NCBI RefSeq assembly: GCF_040783535.2
Contig: NZ_JBFONW020000004.1
Span: 310,001-374,000 of the forward strand
Direction: 5' to 3'
Source of the DNA: Aestuariibius insulae
Lineage (GTDB): Bacteria; Pseudomonadota; Alphaproteobacteria; Rhodobacterales; Rhodobacteraceae
DNA length: 64,000 bases
Below, piece after piece: positions 16,688 to 25,920 of this stretch (positions are counted from its first letter, which is position 1; every line of letters starts with the position of its first letter). The notes beneath the pieces are model-generated. The model worked only from the letters and a program-made list of their open reading frames with translations. It was not told the origin of the DNA and made no database searches. A program made the position numbers and the translations under genes.

Positions 16688-17717
16688 AGCGGATCCTGGG
16701 GTCAAGGACGCCATAGAGCACGTCGGCGATCAGGTTGAAGAGCACGATGAGGAAGGCGAAGATGAAGGCCACGGTCAGAACCATCGGCAGATCGTTCGCC
16801 TGAAGCGCGGTGATGAAGAGCTGGCCGATGCCGTTCACCTTGAAGATCTGTTCGGTGATGATGGCCCCGCCGAAGATCGAGGGCACGCCCAGCGCAATCA
16901 CTGTCACGACGGGAATCATGGAGTTCCTGAGGACGTGGATCAGAACGACGGTGCGCTCGCGCATGCCCTTGGCCCGGGCGGTGCGGACGTAGTCCTGTCC
17001 CAGATTGTCGAGCATCGAGGCGCGCATGAAGCGGCTGATCTGGGCGGTGGTCTGCAAGGCGAGGACCATGACCGGCATGACCATCTGGCTGATCTGGACT
17101 TTGAACGTCTCCCAATCGACGACGCGGTGGGTGGTGTCGTAGATCGACGGGAACCAGCCGAGCTGGACCGAGAAGATGACGATCACGACCACCCCTGAGA
17201 AGAAGGGCGGGATGGAAAAACCGATCATCGACACGAAGGTGCCGACCTGGTCGAAGACGGAATATTGCCGGTAGGCCGAGATGATCCCGATGGGCAGCGC
17301 GATCAGGACACCGATGACATAGGCCATGCCGACGACCCAGAGGGTCTGGGGCAGGCGCTGTACGATGATGTCCATGACCGGAGAGCGGGTCTGCCAGGAG
17401 ATCACGCGCTGCTCCCCGCCGTAGAGCGCGGTGTCGGGAAGCCAACCGAGAAGCCAGCTGTCGCGGGTCATCCAGTCGATAAAGACCTTGGGTTCGACCC
17501 AGAACATCTGGACCAGCCATTTGTAAAAACGGACGGGGACGGGCTCACCAAGGCCGAGGGCCTCGCGCATCCTTTGCTTCACCTCGGGGGGCACGGTCAG
17601 GGGGACCTGCGCCATCGGATCGCCCGGCGCCAGTTCGAGCAGGAGGAAGATCACGAGGCTGATGAAGAGCAGCGTCGGAACCGCCGTCAGGAGCCTGCGG
17701 ATGGTGAAGGTCAGCAT
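16680..17717 (-). CDS. ABC transporter permease, DppB/OppB type
   Basis: 345 residues. It starts with FTIRRLLTAVPTLLFISLVIF, a membrane helix typical of DppB/OppB, and has the EAA coupling loop YVRTARAKGMRERTVVLIHVLRN and C-terminal DVLYGVLDPRIRYD. It pairs with the DppC-type subunit whose start it overlaps. The periplasmic loop between helices 1 and 2 is long (about residues 35-135), as in some peptide importers. It lies 103 bp downstream of the binding-protein gene. Confidence 0.92.
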   Translation of the reverse strand: MLTFTIRRLLTAVPTLLFISLVIFLLLELAPGDPMAQVPLTVPPEVKQRMREALGLGEPVPVRFYKWLVQMFWVEPKVFIDWMTRDSWLLGWLPDTALYGGEQRVISWQTRSPVMDIIVQRLPQTLWVVGMAYVIGVLIALPIGIISAYRQYSVFDQVGTFVSMIGFSIPPFFSGVVVIVIFSVQLGWFPSIYDTTHRVVDWETFKVQISQMVMPVMVLALQTTAQISRFMRASMLDNLGQDYVRTARAKGMRERTVVLIHVLRNSMIPVVTVIALGVPSIFGGAIITEQIFKVNGIGQLFITALQANDLPMVLTVAFIFAFLIVLFNLIADVLYGVLDPRIRYD

Positions 17718-17820
17718 GGGCCTGATCCGTTAGGGAAGGGAGTGGGCCGTTGGAGGCGGGGCCTCTGTCGGGAGCGGAACGGGTAAGGCGGCGCCGGGTG
17801 GGCGCCGCCCCGTCGTCTGA

Positions 17821-19536
17821 TCATCCGTCCTGGCGGTACCAGTCCTTGATGTTCCAGATTTCCGCATCCCAGTCGTTCATCTCAATTCCGCCGAGGGAAT
17901 TGGCATGGGCCGAGGGATTGCCGCGGTGGACCAGCGGAACGATCGAATAGCTCTGCATGAGCATGTCGTTCATCTGCTTGGCCAGCTCTGCCCGCTCTTC
18001 CAGACCGGCGGTCTCGGACATTTGGGTGACCAGGGCGTCGTACTCTTCGGAGCAGAAGCGCTGGATGTTGGAGCCCTGCCATTGCGTTTCGGGCGAGGGG
18101 ATTTCAGAGCAGCGCCAGTTGGCCATGTAGGCTTCAGGATCCACACCGGCGAAGTTATTGGTGTACATCTCGATATCTGCGAAGAACTTCTGGAACGTGT
18201 CCGGGCTGCCCGGATCGCCGCCGAAGAAGACCGATGCGTCGATATTGCGAAGCTCGACCTCGACGCCAAGCTCTTCCCAGAGCTGTTTGATGATCGCCTG
18301 GGTGTCCTGACGAACCGCGTTGGTCGAGGTCTGGTAGAGGACCGACAAGCGCTCGCCGTCCTTTTCACGGACGCCGTCGCCATCGCTGTCGACCCAGCCC
18401 GCCTCTTCGAGCAGCGCCTTGGCGCCTTCCATGTCCTGCGTCTTGCAGGCGTCATTGGCGGTCGAGGCATAGGCCTCCGGCGCGGGCAGGACGTTGCAGG
18501 TGACCTGACCGGCCGCGCCGTAGCCGACATCGACGATCAGCTGGCGGTCGATGGCCATCGAAAGGGCCTGTCCGACGCGCGGATCCGTGAGGAAGGGATG
18601 GGGGTGATCCATCGTCGCACGGCCTTCGCCGAGGCTGGCATCGGGGTCGGTCTGGTTCAGGTGCAGACGCTCGACTGAAGTCGCGAAGGCGGTGACGATC
18701 TGACCATTGCCGGCGGCGGCGAGCTGATCGAGGACCTCGGGCGCAAGCTGCAGGTTCCAGGCGTAGTCGAATTCGCCGGTTTCGAGCACCGAACGGGCTG
18801 CCGCGAGGGCGTCGCCGCCGCCTTTGAAGTTCACGCTGGCGAAGGCGGGCTTGCCCTCTTCGCGGAAGTTCGGATTGGCCTCGAAGGTGACGACGTCATT
18901 GGGCCGGAAGTCGGTGACCATGAAGGGGCCGGTGCCGATGGGGCCGAAATTGGCGTCGGTGCATTCGGGCGCGCGGGCGCCAAGGCACTCCTGGAACTGG
19001 GCCTTCTGGATGATCGGGCTCTCGGAGCCGACGAAGGCGGTATAGGGGAACGGTTTGGGCGAGGAGAACTCGACGCGGATCGTGCGGTCATCGACCGCCA
19101 CAACGTCGGAGACGCCGTCGAAATAGCTCGACTGAGCGCAGCCGCCTTCGGGGTGGGTGCAGTATTCCCAGGTGAAGATCACGTCTTCGGAGGTGAGAGG
19201 CGTGCCGTCGGACCATTGGACGCCTTCTTTGAGGGTCCAGGTGATCGAGGTCAGATCCTCGGCCACGCCGCCATTTTCGACGGTCGGAATATCCTCTGCG
19301 AGCCAGGCCACCATCTCGCCCTGCGGGTTGAAGCGCACGAGCGGTTCGATGATGAGCGAGGCGCTTTCGACCTCCTTGGTGCCGCCCGACAGGAACGGGT
19401 TCAGGGTCGAGGGCGCTTGCCAGTAGATGATGTTGAGCTGACCGTCACGTCCTCGCTCGCCTTCATGGGCTTCGGCCCATGCGCCGGTGGCGGCGATCGA
19501 GGCCGCGGCGCCGAACAGGGCTGTTCTGAGTTTCAT
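17821..19536 (-). CDS. ABC transporter substrate-binding protein, family 5
   Basis: 571 residues from ATG 19536, with AAGGAGAGAGAC upstream. It has a Sec signal peptide (MKLRTALFGAAASIAATGAWA, cleavage after AWA). Family-5 features include QAPSTLNPFL, WTLKEGVQWSDGTPLTSEDVIFTWE and the later GTGPFMVTDF. It captures peptides or similar ligands in the periplasm for the DppBC-type permeases. A DSDGDGVRE segment near residue 395 looks like a calcium-binding loop, an occasional feature of this family. The ATPase genes precede it by 10 bp. Confidence 0.93.
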   Translation of the reverse strand: MKLRTALFGAAASIAATGAWAEAHEGERGRDGQLNIIYWQAPSTLNPFLSGGTKEVESASLIIEPLVRFNPQGEMVAWLAEDIPTVENGGVAEDLTSITWTLKEGVQWSDGTPLTSEDVIFTWEYCTHPEGGCAQSSYFDGVSDVVAVDDRTIRVEFSSPKPFPYTAFVGSESPIIQKAQFQECLGARAPECTDANFGPIGTGPFMVTDFRPNDVVTFEANPNFREEGKPAFASVNFKGGGDALAAARSVLETGEFDYAWNLQLAPEVLDQLAAAGNGQIVTAFATSVERLHLNQTDPDASLGEGRATMDHPHPFLTDPRVGQALSMAIDRQLIVDVGYGAAGQVTCNVLPAPEAYASTANDACKTQDMEGAKALLEEAGWVDSDGDGVREKDGERLSVLYQTSTNAVRQDTQAIIKQLWEELGVEVELRNIDASVFFGGDPGSPDTFQKFFADIEMYTNNFAGVDPEAYMANWRCSEIPSPETQWQGSNIQRFCSEEYDALVTQMSETAGLEERAELAKQMNDMLMQSYSIVPLVHRGNPSAHANSLGGIEMNDWDAEIWNIKDWYRQDG

Positions 19537-19546
19537 GTCTCTCTCC

Positions 19547-20584
19547 TTATTGGACTTCCAGTTGCTCTTGTTGTGCCTCGGGTGCTTCCGCGTGATCGGA
19601 AGTCTCGTTGTAAAGATGGCAGGCGGCGAACTGGCCGGGGGCAAGCTCGCGCATTGCAGGTTCTGTCTTGTGGCAGATGTCAATGACCTGCGGGCAGCGG
19701 GTGCAGAAGTTGCAGCCTTGCGGCGGGTTCGCGGGCGAGGGCACGTCGCCCTGAAGGATCGTTCGCGCGGTTCGGAAGGCGGGATCGGGTTCGGGGACCG
19801 CGCTGAGCAAGGCCTGCGTGTAGGGGTGTTTGGGCGCCTCGTAGAGCGCCTCTCGCGGAGCGATTTCCACGATCTTGCCGAGATACATCACAGCAACGCG
19901 GGTCGCGATATGGCGGACCATGGACAGATCGTGGCTGATGAAGAGATAGGTCAGGCCGAACTGGCGTTGCAGATCCTCGAGCAGGTTGACGACCTGGGCC
20001 TGGATCGAGACGTCGAGGGCCGCGATGGGTTCGTCGCAGACGATGAATTTGGGGTTAAGCGCGAGGGCCCGGGCGATGCCGATCCGCTGGCGCTGGCCGC
20101 CCGAGAAGGCATGCGGATAACGGCCCGCGAAGGCGCGGTTGAGCCCGACCGCATCCATCAGCTCGCGCACCTTTTCGCGTTTCTCTGCGGTGGTCATGCT
20201 CGTGTGTTCGTCAAGGGGTTCGGCGATGATCGCCTCGACCGTCATGCGGGGGTTGAGGCTGGCTTGCGGGTCCTGAAAGACCATCTGCATCACGGGGCGC
20301 TTTGCGCGCAGGTCTTTGTGGTTCAGGCTGGCGATGTCGGTGCCGTCGATGCGGATCTCGCCTTCGGTCGGATCGTAAAGGCGCAGGATGGCGCGGCCGC
20401 AGGTGGATTTGCCGCAACCGGACTCGCCGACAAGGCCGAGCGTCTCGCCTTCGGCGATGTCGAATGAGACGCCGTCGACGGCCTTCACCTCTCCGACGCG
20501 GCGGCGGATGAGGCCCGCATGGATCGGGAAATGCATTTTGAGGTTCTGGACCGAAACCAGCGGCGGGGGGGAGCCGTCAGGCAT
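19547..20584 (-). CDS. ABC transporter ATP-binding protein, DppF/OppF type
   Basis: 345 residues. Walker A is GESGCGKST, the signature FSGGQRQRIGIARAL and Walker B IVCDEP, all intact. The C-terminal oligopeptide-transporter domain has CNFCTRCPQVIDIC, a cysteine-rich stretch as in DppF-type proteins where it can hold an Fe-S cluster. The start overlaps the preceding ATPase stop by 8 bp (ATGCCTGA), the same overlap length as between the two permease genes. Confidence 0.93.
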   Translation of the reverse strand: MPDGSPPPLVSVQNLKMHFPIHAGLIRRRVGEVKAVDGVSFDIAEGETLGLVGESGCGKSTCGRAILRLYDPTEGEIRIDGTDIASLNHKDLRAKRPVMQMVFQDPQASLNPRMTVEAIIAEPLDEHTSMTTAEKREKVRELMDAVGLNRAFAGRYPHAFSGGQRQRIGIARALALNPKFIVCDEPIAALDVSIQAQVVNLLEDLQRQFGLTYLFISHDLSMVRHIATRVAVMYLGKIVEIAPREALYEAPKHPYTQALLSAVPEPDPAFRTARTILQGDVPSPANPPQGCNFCTRCPQVIDICHKTEPAMRELAPGQFAACHLYNETSDHAEAPEAQQEQLEVQ

Positions 20585-21587
20585 GGGCAGGCTCCTCGGT
20601 CAGCAGAAAACAGGCGGCATCGTGGTCAGGGGCGACGGGGAAGCGGGGCGGATTCTCCTGCTTGCAGCGCCCGAACGCGACCGGGCAGCGGGCGGCGAAG
20701 GAGCAGGCGGCGGGCGCGGCCGAGAGGATCGGCGGCTGACCTTCGATCACTGTCAGCTTGTCGGCACGGGCACCGCGGATATGCGGGATCGTGGTCAGAA
20801 GCGCCTGGGTGTAGGGATGCTTTGGTGCGGTGAAAAGCTCGTGCACCGGGGCCTGTTCGACAACCTGCCCGCCATACATCACCAGAACGCGGTCGGCGAT
20901 GCCCGCGATGACGCCCAGATCGTGGGTGATCCAGATCACGGCCATCTTCAGCCGCTCGCGCAGCTCGGCCATCAGATCGAGGATCTGGGCCTGGATCGTG
21001 ACATCGAGCGCGGTCGTCGGCTCGTCCGCGATCAGGATCTGGGGATCGCAGGCCAGCGCGATGGCGATCATGACGCGCTGGCGCATGCCGCCGGAGAACT
21101 GGTGCGGGTAGTCCGAAAGCCGCCTGCGGGCATCGGGGATGCCCACGAGTTCGAGCAGTTCAAAGGCGCGGTCCTGCGCGGCCTTGTTGGACAGGCCCAT
21201 ATGTTTGCGAAGCGGCTCTCGCAGCTGGTAGCCGACGGTGAAGACCGGGTTGAGCGAGGTCATCGGATCCTGAAAGACGAAGCCGATGCGGGCGCCGCGG
21301 ATATGCCGCAGGTCCCGGTCGGGGGTCTTGAGCAGGTCCTGGCCGCCGAACATCACCGTGCCCGCCCGGATCTCGGCCGGGGGCTGCGGCAGAAGGCCGA
21401 GCAGCGACATCATCGTCACCGACTTGCCCGATCCGCTTTCGCCGACGACGCCTAAAAGTTCTCCGGGCCGGAGATCGAAGCTGACATCGTTGACGGCATG
21501 AACCTCGCCGCCGCGGGTGCGGAAGACGGTTTTCAAGCCGGATACATCAAGAATGACATCGCTGCGCGAAGCGGCGCCATCGGCCAT
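20577..21587 (-). CDS. ABC transporter ATP-binding protein, DppD/OppD type
   Basis: 336 residues from ATG 21587, with GGGAGG upstream. Walker A GESGSGKS, signature FSGGMRQRVMIAIAL, Walker B ILIADEPTTALD, and the C-terminal CSFAARCPVAFGRCKQ cysteine-rich block. It is the first gene of the five-gene importer operon (two ATPases, binding protein, two permeases) and is divergent from argE across 221 bp. The operon order, with ATPases first, differs from the usual binding protein-permease-ATPase order. Confidence 0.93.
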   Translation of the reverse strand: MADGAASRSDVILDVSGLKTVFRTRGGEVHAVNDVSFDLRPGELLGVVGESGSGKSVTMMSLLGLLPQPPAEIRAGTVMFGGQDLLKTPDRDLRHIRGARIGFVFQDPMTSLNPVFTVGYQLREPLRKHMGLSNKAAQDRAFELLELVGIPDARRRLSDYPHQFSGGMRQRVMIAIALACDPQILIADEPTTALDVTIQAQILDLMAELRERLKMAVIWITHDLGVIAGIADRVLVMYGGQVVEQAPVHELFTAPKHPYTQALLTTIPHIRGARADKLTVIEGQPPILSAAPAACSFAARCPVAFGRCKQENPPRFPVAPDHDAACFLLTEEPAHA

Positions 21588-21808
21588 CGAAACCCTCCCG
21601 TGCGGTTTCTTGTCTTTTATTGTTGGCACACGTCCCGTTACCGAAGTGTGAATAGGTCAAAACGTTAGCAGTTACTCTGCATGCCGCAAGCCTCTTTCGG
21701 GTCTCAAAGGGCCATCAGAGGGATTAACTGCGCGGCAATTGGGCAGTGGTCTTGACCTATGCCCTGTCCGGGCGCAGCCTGAGAGCGGCCTGATCCGGAG
21801 GAACCAAG

Positions 21809-22978
21809 ATGGCATCTGACATGACCGCGCGCGATCTTCTCGAAGCGCTTGTCGCGTTCCCCTCGGTCAGTCGCGACGGGAATCTGCCGCTGGTGGATTT
21901 CGTGGAGGAGTATCTGGCCGGGCATGGCGTCGCCGCGCACCGAGTTTATGACGAGACCGGAAAGAAGGCGTCGATCTACGCCAATATCGGCCCCGAGGTG
22001 GAGGGCGGCGTCGTTCTGTCGGGTCATACGGACGTGGTGCCCATCGACGGGCAAGACTGGTTGAGCGGTCCCTTCGCGGTCACCGAACGGGACGGCCGGC
22101 TTTACGGGCGCGGGACCTGCGATATGAAGGGGTTCGACGCTTTGGCGCTTGCGGCTGTGCCCAAGGCGCTGGCGGCGGGGATCCAGCGTCCGCTGCAGAT
22201 CGCGTTCTCCTATGACGAGGAGGTCGGGCTTTTGGGTGCGCCGGGTCTGGCTGCTGCGATGCGCCGGGATCTTCCGCAGGCGCGGGCGGTCATCGTGGGC
22301 GAGCCGTCGCGGATGAAGGTGGTCACCGGCCACAAGAGCTGTGACGGCCTCGAGGTTCACGTACGCGGGCACGAGGTGCATTCCAGCCTCATGCATACCG
22401 GCGTGTCGGCTGTTATGACGGCGGCGCGGCTCGTCGAATGGATCAGGCAGCAGACCGAAGCGAATATGCGTAAGGCCCCGAGCGAGATCGAGGCGATGTT
22501 CGATCCGCCTTTCACGACCTTGCATGTGGGCACGATTGCGGGCGGTACGGCGCAGAATATCACGGCGCGCGATTGCCGGTTCGGCGTCGATGTGCGCTGC
22601 GTTCCGACCGAGACCGCCGCCGAGTGGCTGGAGCGGCTGCGCGAGGAAGCCGCCCGGATCGAGGCGGAGATCCGGCAGGTCTCTGAGGATGCTGCGATCC
22701 ATGTCGAATTGTCGGTGCCTGGCCCCGGTCTGAAACCCGAAACGGACGGCGCCGCCGAGACATTGCTGCGGCGGCTGACGGGAGATAACGGCGTCCATAC
22801 GGTTAGTTACGGCACCGATGGCGGGCATTTTCAGGATGCGGGATATTCTGTCGCGATCTGCGGGCCGGGCGATATCGCGCAGGCGCATCAGCCCGACGAA
22901 TATATCGAGATCAGCCAGTTTCAGGCAGGAGAAGCCATGCTGGATCGCTTGATCGAGGATCTGGCCGCTCCAGCTTAG
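21809..22978 (+). CDS. argE: Acetylornithine deacetylase (M20 family)
   Basis: 389 residues with CCGGAGGA upstream. M20 metal-site blocks are SGHTDVVPIDGQDW and GRGTCDMKGFDA; the catalytic Glu lies in FSYDEEVGLLGA. It follows the ArgE2-type acetylornithine deacetylase pattern, releasing ornithine in arginine synthesis. A second M20 gene follows 84 bp later. The divergent neighbour is the peptide importer, so a broader N-acyl-amino-acid deacylase role is possible. Confidence 0.87.
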   Translation: MASDMTARDLLEALVAFPSVSRDGNLPLVDFVEEYLAGHGVAAHRVYDETGKKASIYANIGPEVEGGVVLSGHTDVVPIDGQDWLSGPFAVTERDGRLYGRGTCDMKGFDALALAAVPKALAAGIQRPLQIAFSYDEEVGLLGAPGLAAAMRRDLPQARAVIVGEPSRMKVVTGHKSCDGLEVHVRGHEVHSSLMHTGVSAVMTAARLVEWIRQQTEANMRKAPSEIEAMFDPPFTTLHVGTIAGGTAQNITARDCRFGVDVRCVPTETAAEWLERLREEAARIEAEIRQVSEDAAIHVELSVPGPGLKPETDGAAETLLRRLTGDNGVHTVSYGTDGGHFQDAGYSVAICGPGDIAQAHQPDEYIEISQFQAGEAMLDRLIEDLAAPA

Positions 22979-23062
22979 GCTTTGGTTGAGAATTTGCGGC
23001 TAGCTCTTGTTGCCGCACCGGTCCTGGGTCAGGATCCGGGCGAACATTTCCGGAGGACACCC

Positions 23063-24223
23063 ATGCCGATCAAGAACCGCTTTGCCGATCTCCACGGAGA
23101 TATCACCGAATGGCGGCGGGATATCCACGCGCATCCTGAGATCCTGTTCGAGACGGAGCGGACATCGGCGCTGGTCGCGGAAAAGCTGCGGGAGTTCGGA
23201 TGCGACGAGGTGGTCGAGGGGATTGGCCGGACGGGCGTTGTCGGTGTTATCAAGGGCAAGACCGATGGCGGTCGCACGATCGGGCTGCGGGCGGATATGG
23301 ATGCGCTTCCGATCCACGAGGCGACGGGGGTCGAGTATGCGTCCAAGACACCCGGCGCGATGCATGCCTGCGGCCATGACGGGCATACGGCAATGCTGCT
23401 GGGGGCCGCGCAGTATCTCGCGGAGACGCGGAATTTCGACGGTACGGTCGTCCTGATCTTCCAGCCCGCCGAAGAGGGCGGCGGCGGCGGCCGGGAGATG
23501 TGTGAGGACGGCATGATGGATCGCTGGTCCATCGACGAGGTTTACGGGATGCATAACTGGCCCGGGAGGCCTGTCGGGTCTTTCGCGATCCGGCCAGGCG
23601 CGTTCTTTGCGGCGACCGATCTGTTCGAGATCGAGGTGGAAGGAAAGGGCGGCCATGCGGCCAAGCCGCAGGAGGTGGTCGATACAACCGTCGCGGCGGC
23701 CTCGATCGTGACGGCGCTTCAGACGATTGCCAGCCGCAACGCCGATCCGACCGAGCAGATCGTCGTTTCGGTCACGTCCTTCCAGACATCGAGCACCGCC
23801 TTCAACGTCATCCCGCAGACGGTTCATATCAAGGGAACGGTTCGGACGATGTCGCCTGAGATGCGCGACCTAGCGCAGGATCGGCTGACCGCGATCGCAA
23901 CCGGTCAGGCCGAGGTCTTCGGGGCGGTGGCGCGGGTCGATTACCAGCGGAATTATCCGGTGATGGTCAATCACGAGACCGAAACGGATTTCGCGGCGGA
24001 AGCGGCGCGCCGGGTTTCGGGGCAATGCGATCCGGCACCTTTGGTGATGGGGGGCGAGGACTTTGCCTTCATGCTCGAGGAACGTCCGGGGGCTTATATC
24101 CTTGTCGGCAATGGAGATACGGCGGCGGTTCATCATCCGGAATACAACTTCAATGACGACGCCATCCCGGCGGGCTGCTCCTGGTGGGCGGAGCTGGTGG
24201 AGATGCGGCTCCCGGCAGCTTGA
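23063..24223 (+). CDS. M20 aminoacylase / hippurate hydrolase-type amidohydrolase
   Basis: 386 residues from ATG 23063, with CGGAGGA upstream. Family blocks: WRRDIHAHPEILFETERT, LRADMDALPI, HACGHDGHTAMLLGAA, PAEEGGGGGREMCEDG and, near the end, MGGEDFAFMLE. It hydrolyses N-acyl amino acids or related amides; the exact substrate cannot be read from sequence. It is probably co-transcribed with argE, and its end is marked by a terminator hairpin at 24249. Confidence 0.9.
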   Translation: MPIKNRFADLHGDITEWRRDIHAHPEILFETERTSALVAEKLREFGCDEVVEGIGRTGVVGVIKGKTDGGRTIGLRADMDALPIHEATGVEYASKTPGAMHACGHDGHTAMLLGAAQYLAETRNFDGTVVLIFQPAEEGGGGGREMCEDGMMDRWSIDEVYGMHNWPGRPVGSFAIRPGAFFAATDLFEIEVEGKGGHAAKPQEVVDTTVAAASIVTALQTIASRNADPTEQIVVSVTSFQTSSTAFNVIPQTVHIKGTVRTMSPEMRDLAQDRLTAIATGQAEVFGAVARVDYQRNYPVMVNHETETDFAAEAARRVSGQCDPAPLVMGGEDFAFMLEERPGAYILVGNGDTAAVHHPEYNFNDDAIPAGCSWWAELVEMRLPAA

Positions 24224-24248
24224 CAAATGCGCCGGTTGCGCGGGCAGG

Positions 24249-24270
24249 TGCCTCCGGCGGAGGTATTTTT
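24249..24270 (+). terminator. Intrinsic terminator after the M20 amidohydrolase gene
   Basis: CCTCC-GGC-GGAGG, extended by T-A and G-T pairs, is followed directly by TTTTT at 24266-24270. It belongs to a dispersed element, continuing GGCAAGATGA, that recurs in altered form at 57053 and perhaps 40652. Confidence 0.7.
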
Positions 24271-24359
24271 GGCAAGATGAGGACGATTTTTGTTAAGGGC
24301 AGCGTTAACCTTAATGTCGTCTTAGCTGTTTTTTGCGGTGGCGCGACAGGAGCGATGTC

Positions 24360-25157
24360 GTGACGTCGGCACTCGTGGCCTGCATCAAATGGGGCTCGCT
24401 TTACGGACCCGAATATGTGAACCGGCTTTATTCCGGGGCTCGGCGGCATTTTGACCGTCCGATCCGCTTTTTTTGCATGACCGAGGATGCGGCGGGGTTT
24501 CATCCTCAGATCGAGGTGATCGATCTTCCGCAGGAGCCTTTTCGTGCCGAGATGGATGCCGCTCTGGCAGTTGCCGACCGTAAGGGGGCGATGCGGAAGG
24601 TTTCGCTTTTTCGGCCGGGGGTTCTTCCTGTGGAGGGGCCGGTGCTGGGCTTTGATCTGGATGTCGTGATCACGGGTCCACTGGCGCCGATCCATGATGG
24701 GGCGCCGGGCAAGGTACGGATGCGCCATGACTGGGTGGAGGCGCGCCGGGGGCGACCGACCGGGCATGGATCGGTGTTCCGCTTCGATCCGGCAGAGCAC
24801 GGATTTCTCTATGACAGCGTGGCTGCGGATCCTGTGGGTGCGGTCGAAAAAGCGCGGGGATCCGAGCAGCGGCATACATCGCACGAGGCGATGGAGCGGG
24901 ATGTATTCGATTATATCCCGGAGGCGCAGGTCGTGAGCTTCAAGCACGATTGCATGGATCTGCCGCCTTTGAATTATACGCGGGTTCCGCGCTTTCCGGA
25001 AGGCGCCAGCGTTGTCTGTTTTCACGGAAATCCGAAGATGGACGAGGCGGTGGCGGGCTATCGCGGATCGCTCCTGCGCTGGTGCCGGGCCACGCCATGG
25101 CTGAAGGAGCATTGGATCGACCGGGCGCGGGCCGATCTGGGAGAGGATTGGGCCTAG
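24360..25157 (+). CDS. Glycosyltransferase-like protein
   Basis: 265 residues from GTG 24360, with AGGAG seven bases upstream; an earlier in-frame TTG at 24333 is less likely. N-terminal LVACIKWGSLYGPEYVNRLYSG (split here for length), FFCMTEDAAGF and the acidic LGFDLDVVITGPL look like a GT-A fold with a DxD-type motif. Proteins like this are widespread and uncharacterised in Rhodobacteraceae. The donor and acceptor are unknown. It stands alone between terminator and SDR gene. Confidence 0.65.
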   Translation: MTSALVACIKWGSLYGPEYVNRLYSGARRHFDRPIRFFCMTEDAAGFHPQIEVIDLPQEPFRAEMDAALAVADRKGAMRKVSLFRPGVLPVEGPVLGFDLDVVITGPLAPIHDGAPGKVRMRHDWVEARRGRPTGHGSVFRFDPAEHGFLYDSVAADPVGAVEKARGSEQRHTSHEAMERDVFDYIPEAQVVSFKHDCMDLPPLNYTRVPRFPEGASVVCFHGNPKMDEAVAGYRGSLLRWCRATPWLKEHWIDRARADLGEDWA

Positions 25158-25184
25158 CGCCCAGAGGGGTGACGGGACGGGCGC

Positions 25185-25784
25185 CTATTGGACGATGACC
25201 ACCTGGCCCGTTTGGGCCCCCTCGACACATTTCGCGTAGGCGAGCCCGACATCGCCCGATGATACAGGCTTATGGCCGGCAAACCATGCGCCATAGCGGG
25301 GCGCCGAGACGTCCAGCATCCCCGGGCTGACCACGTTGATCCATTGCCCGCGGGGCATCTCGATCGCGGCGCTTTTGACGAAGCCTGCCAATGCGCCGTT
25401 CGCGGTGGCCGCGTTCGAGCCCATCCGGATCGGATCGCGGTCCAGCACGCCGCTTGTGAGCGTGAAGGATCCCCTATCGGCGATGAGATTCAGACCGGCG
25501 AGGACAAGGTTCACCTGTCCCATGACCTTCTGCTGAAGGCCGATCATGAAGGCATCCTGATCCATGTCGGCTAGCGGGGCGAAGGTCGCGTCGCCTGCGC
25601 AGGAGACTACGGCATCGAACCGGCCGATTGTGCGGTAGAGATCCTTTACGGCGTCGATATCGGCGATATCAATCTGATGATCGCCGCTGGAGCGTCCGGC
25701 GGTGACAATCTCGTGTCGCGCGCCGAGTTCCTTGCAGGCGGCCTGTCCGATATCTCCGGCCGCGCCGATCACGATTATCTTCAT
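25185..25784 (-). CDS. Short-chain dehydrogenase/reductase (small, atypical)
   Basis: 199 residues, shorter than the usual ~250. The cofactor motif is reduced to IGAAGDIGQAA, and the usual Tyr-x3-Lys is replaced: the region SNAATANGALAGFVKSAA has a Lys but no Tyr four residues before it. It resembles the 'short chain dehydrogenase' group with VVSCAGDATFAPL and INVVSPGMLDVS. The missing Tyr means it may not be a standard dehydrogenase. Convergent with the glycosyltransferase-like gene. Confidence 0.75.
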   Translation of the reverse strand: MKIIVIGAAGDIGQAACKELGARHEIVTAGRSSGDHQIDIADIDAVKDLYRTIGRFDAVVSCAGDATFAPLADMDQDAFMIGLQQKVMGQVNLVLAGLNLIADRGSFTLTSGVLDRDPIRMGSNAATANGALAGFVKSAAIEMPRGQWINVVSPGMLDVSAPRYGAWFAGHKPVSSGDVGLAYAKCVEGAQTGQVVIVQ

Positions 25785-25920
25785 TCGGGATCGCCTTTAT
25801 ATCGTTGATCTTTGGGGTTCTCTCGCCTCTTGATGACATCTGCGGTGCCTGCGAGGGCAGGTCTGACCGAGCTGACCCGGACAGCAGGAGGAGGCGGAGT
25901 CAAGCGTCCAGCGGAGCGTT

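Noticed and set aside
24293..24316. CtrA-type site (TTAA-7-TTAA) before the glycosyltransferase-like gene
   Set aside because: The two TTAA boxes are 8, not 7, bases apart, and at 41556-41574 they are 11 apart, so neither fits the known CtrA spacing.
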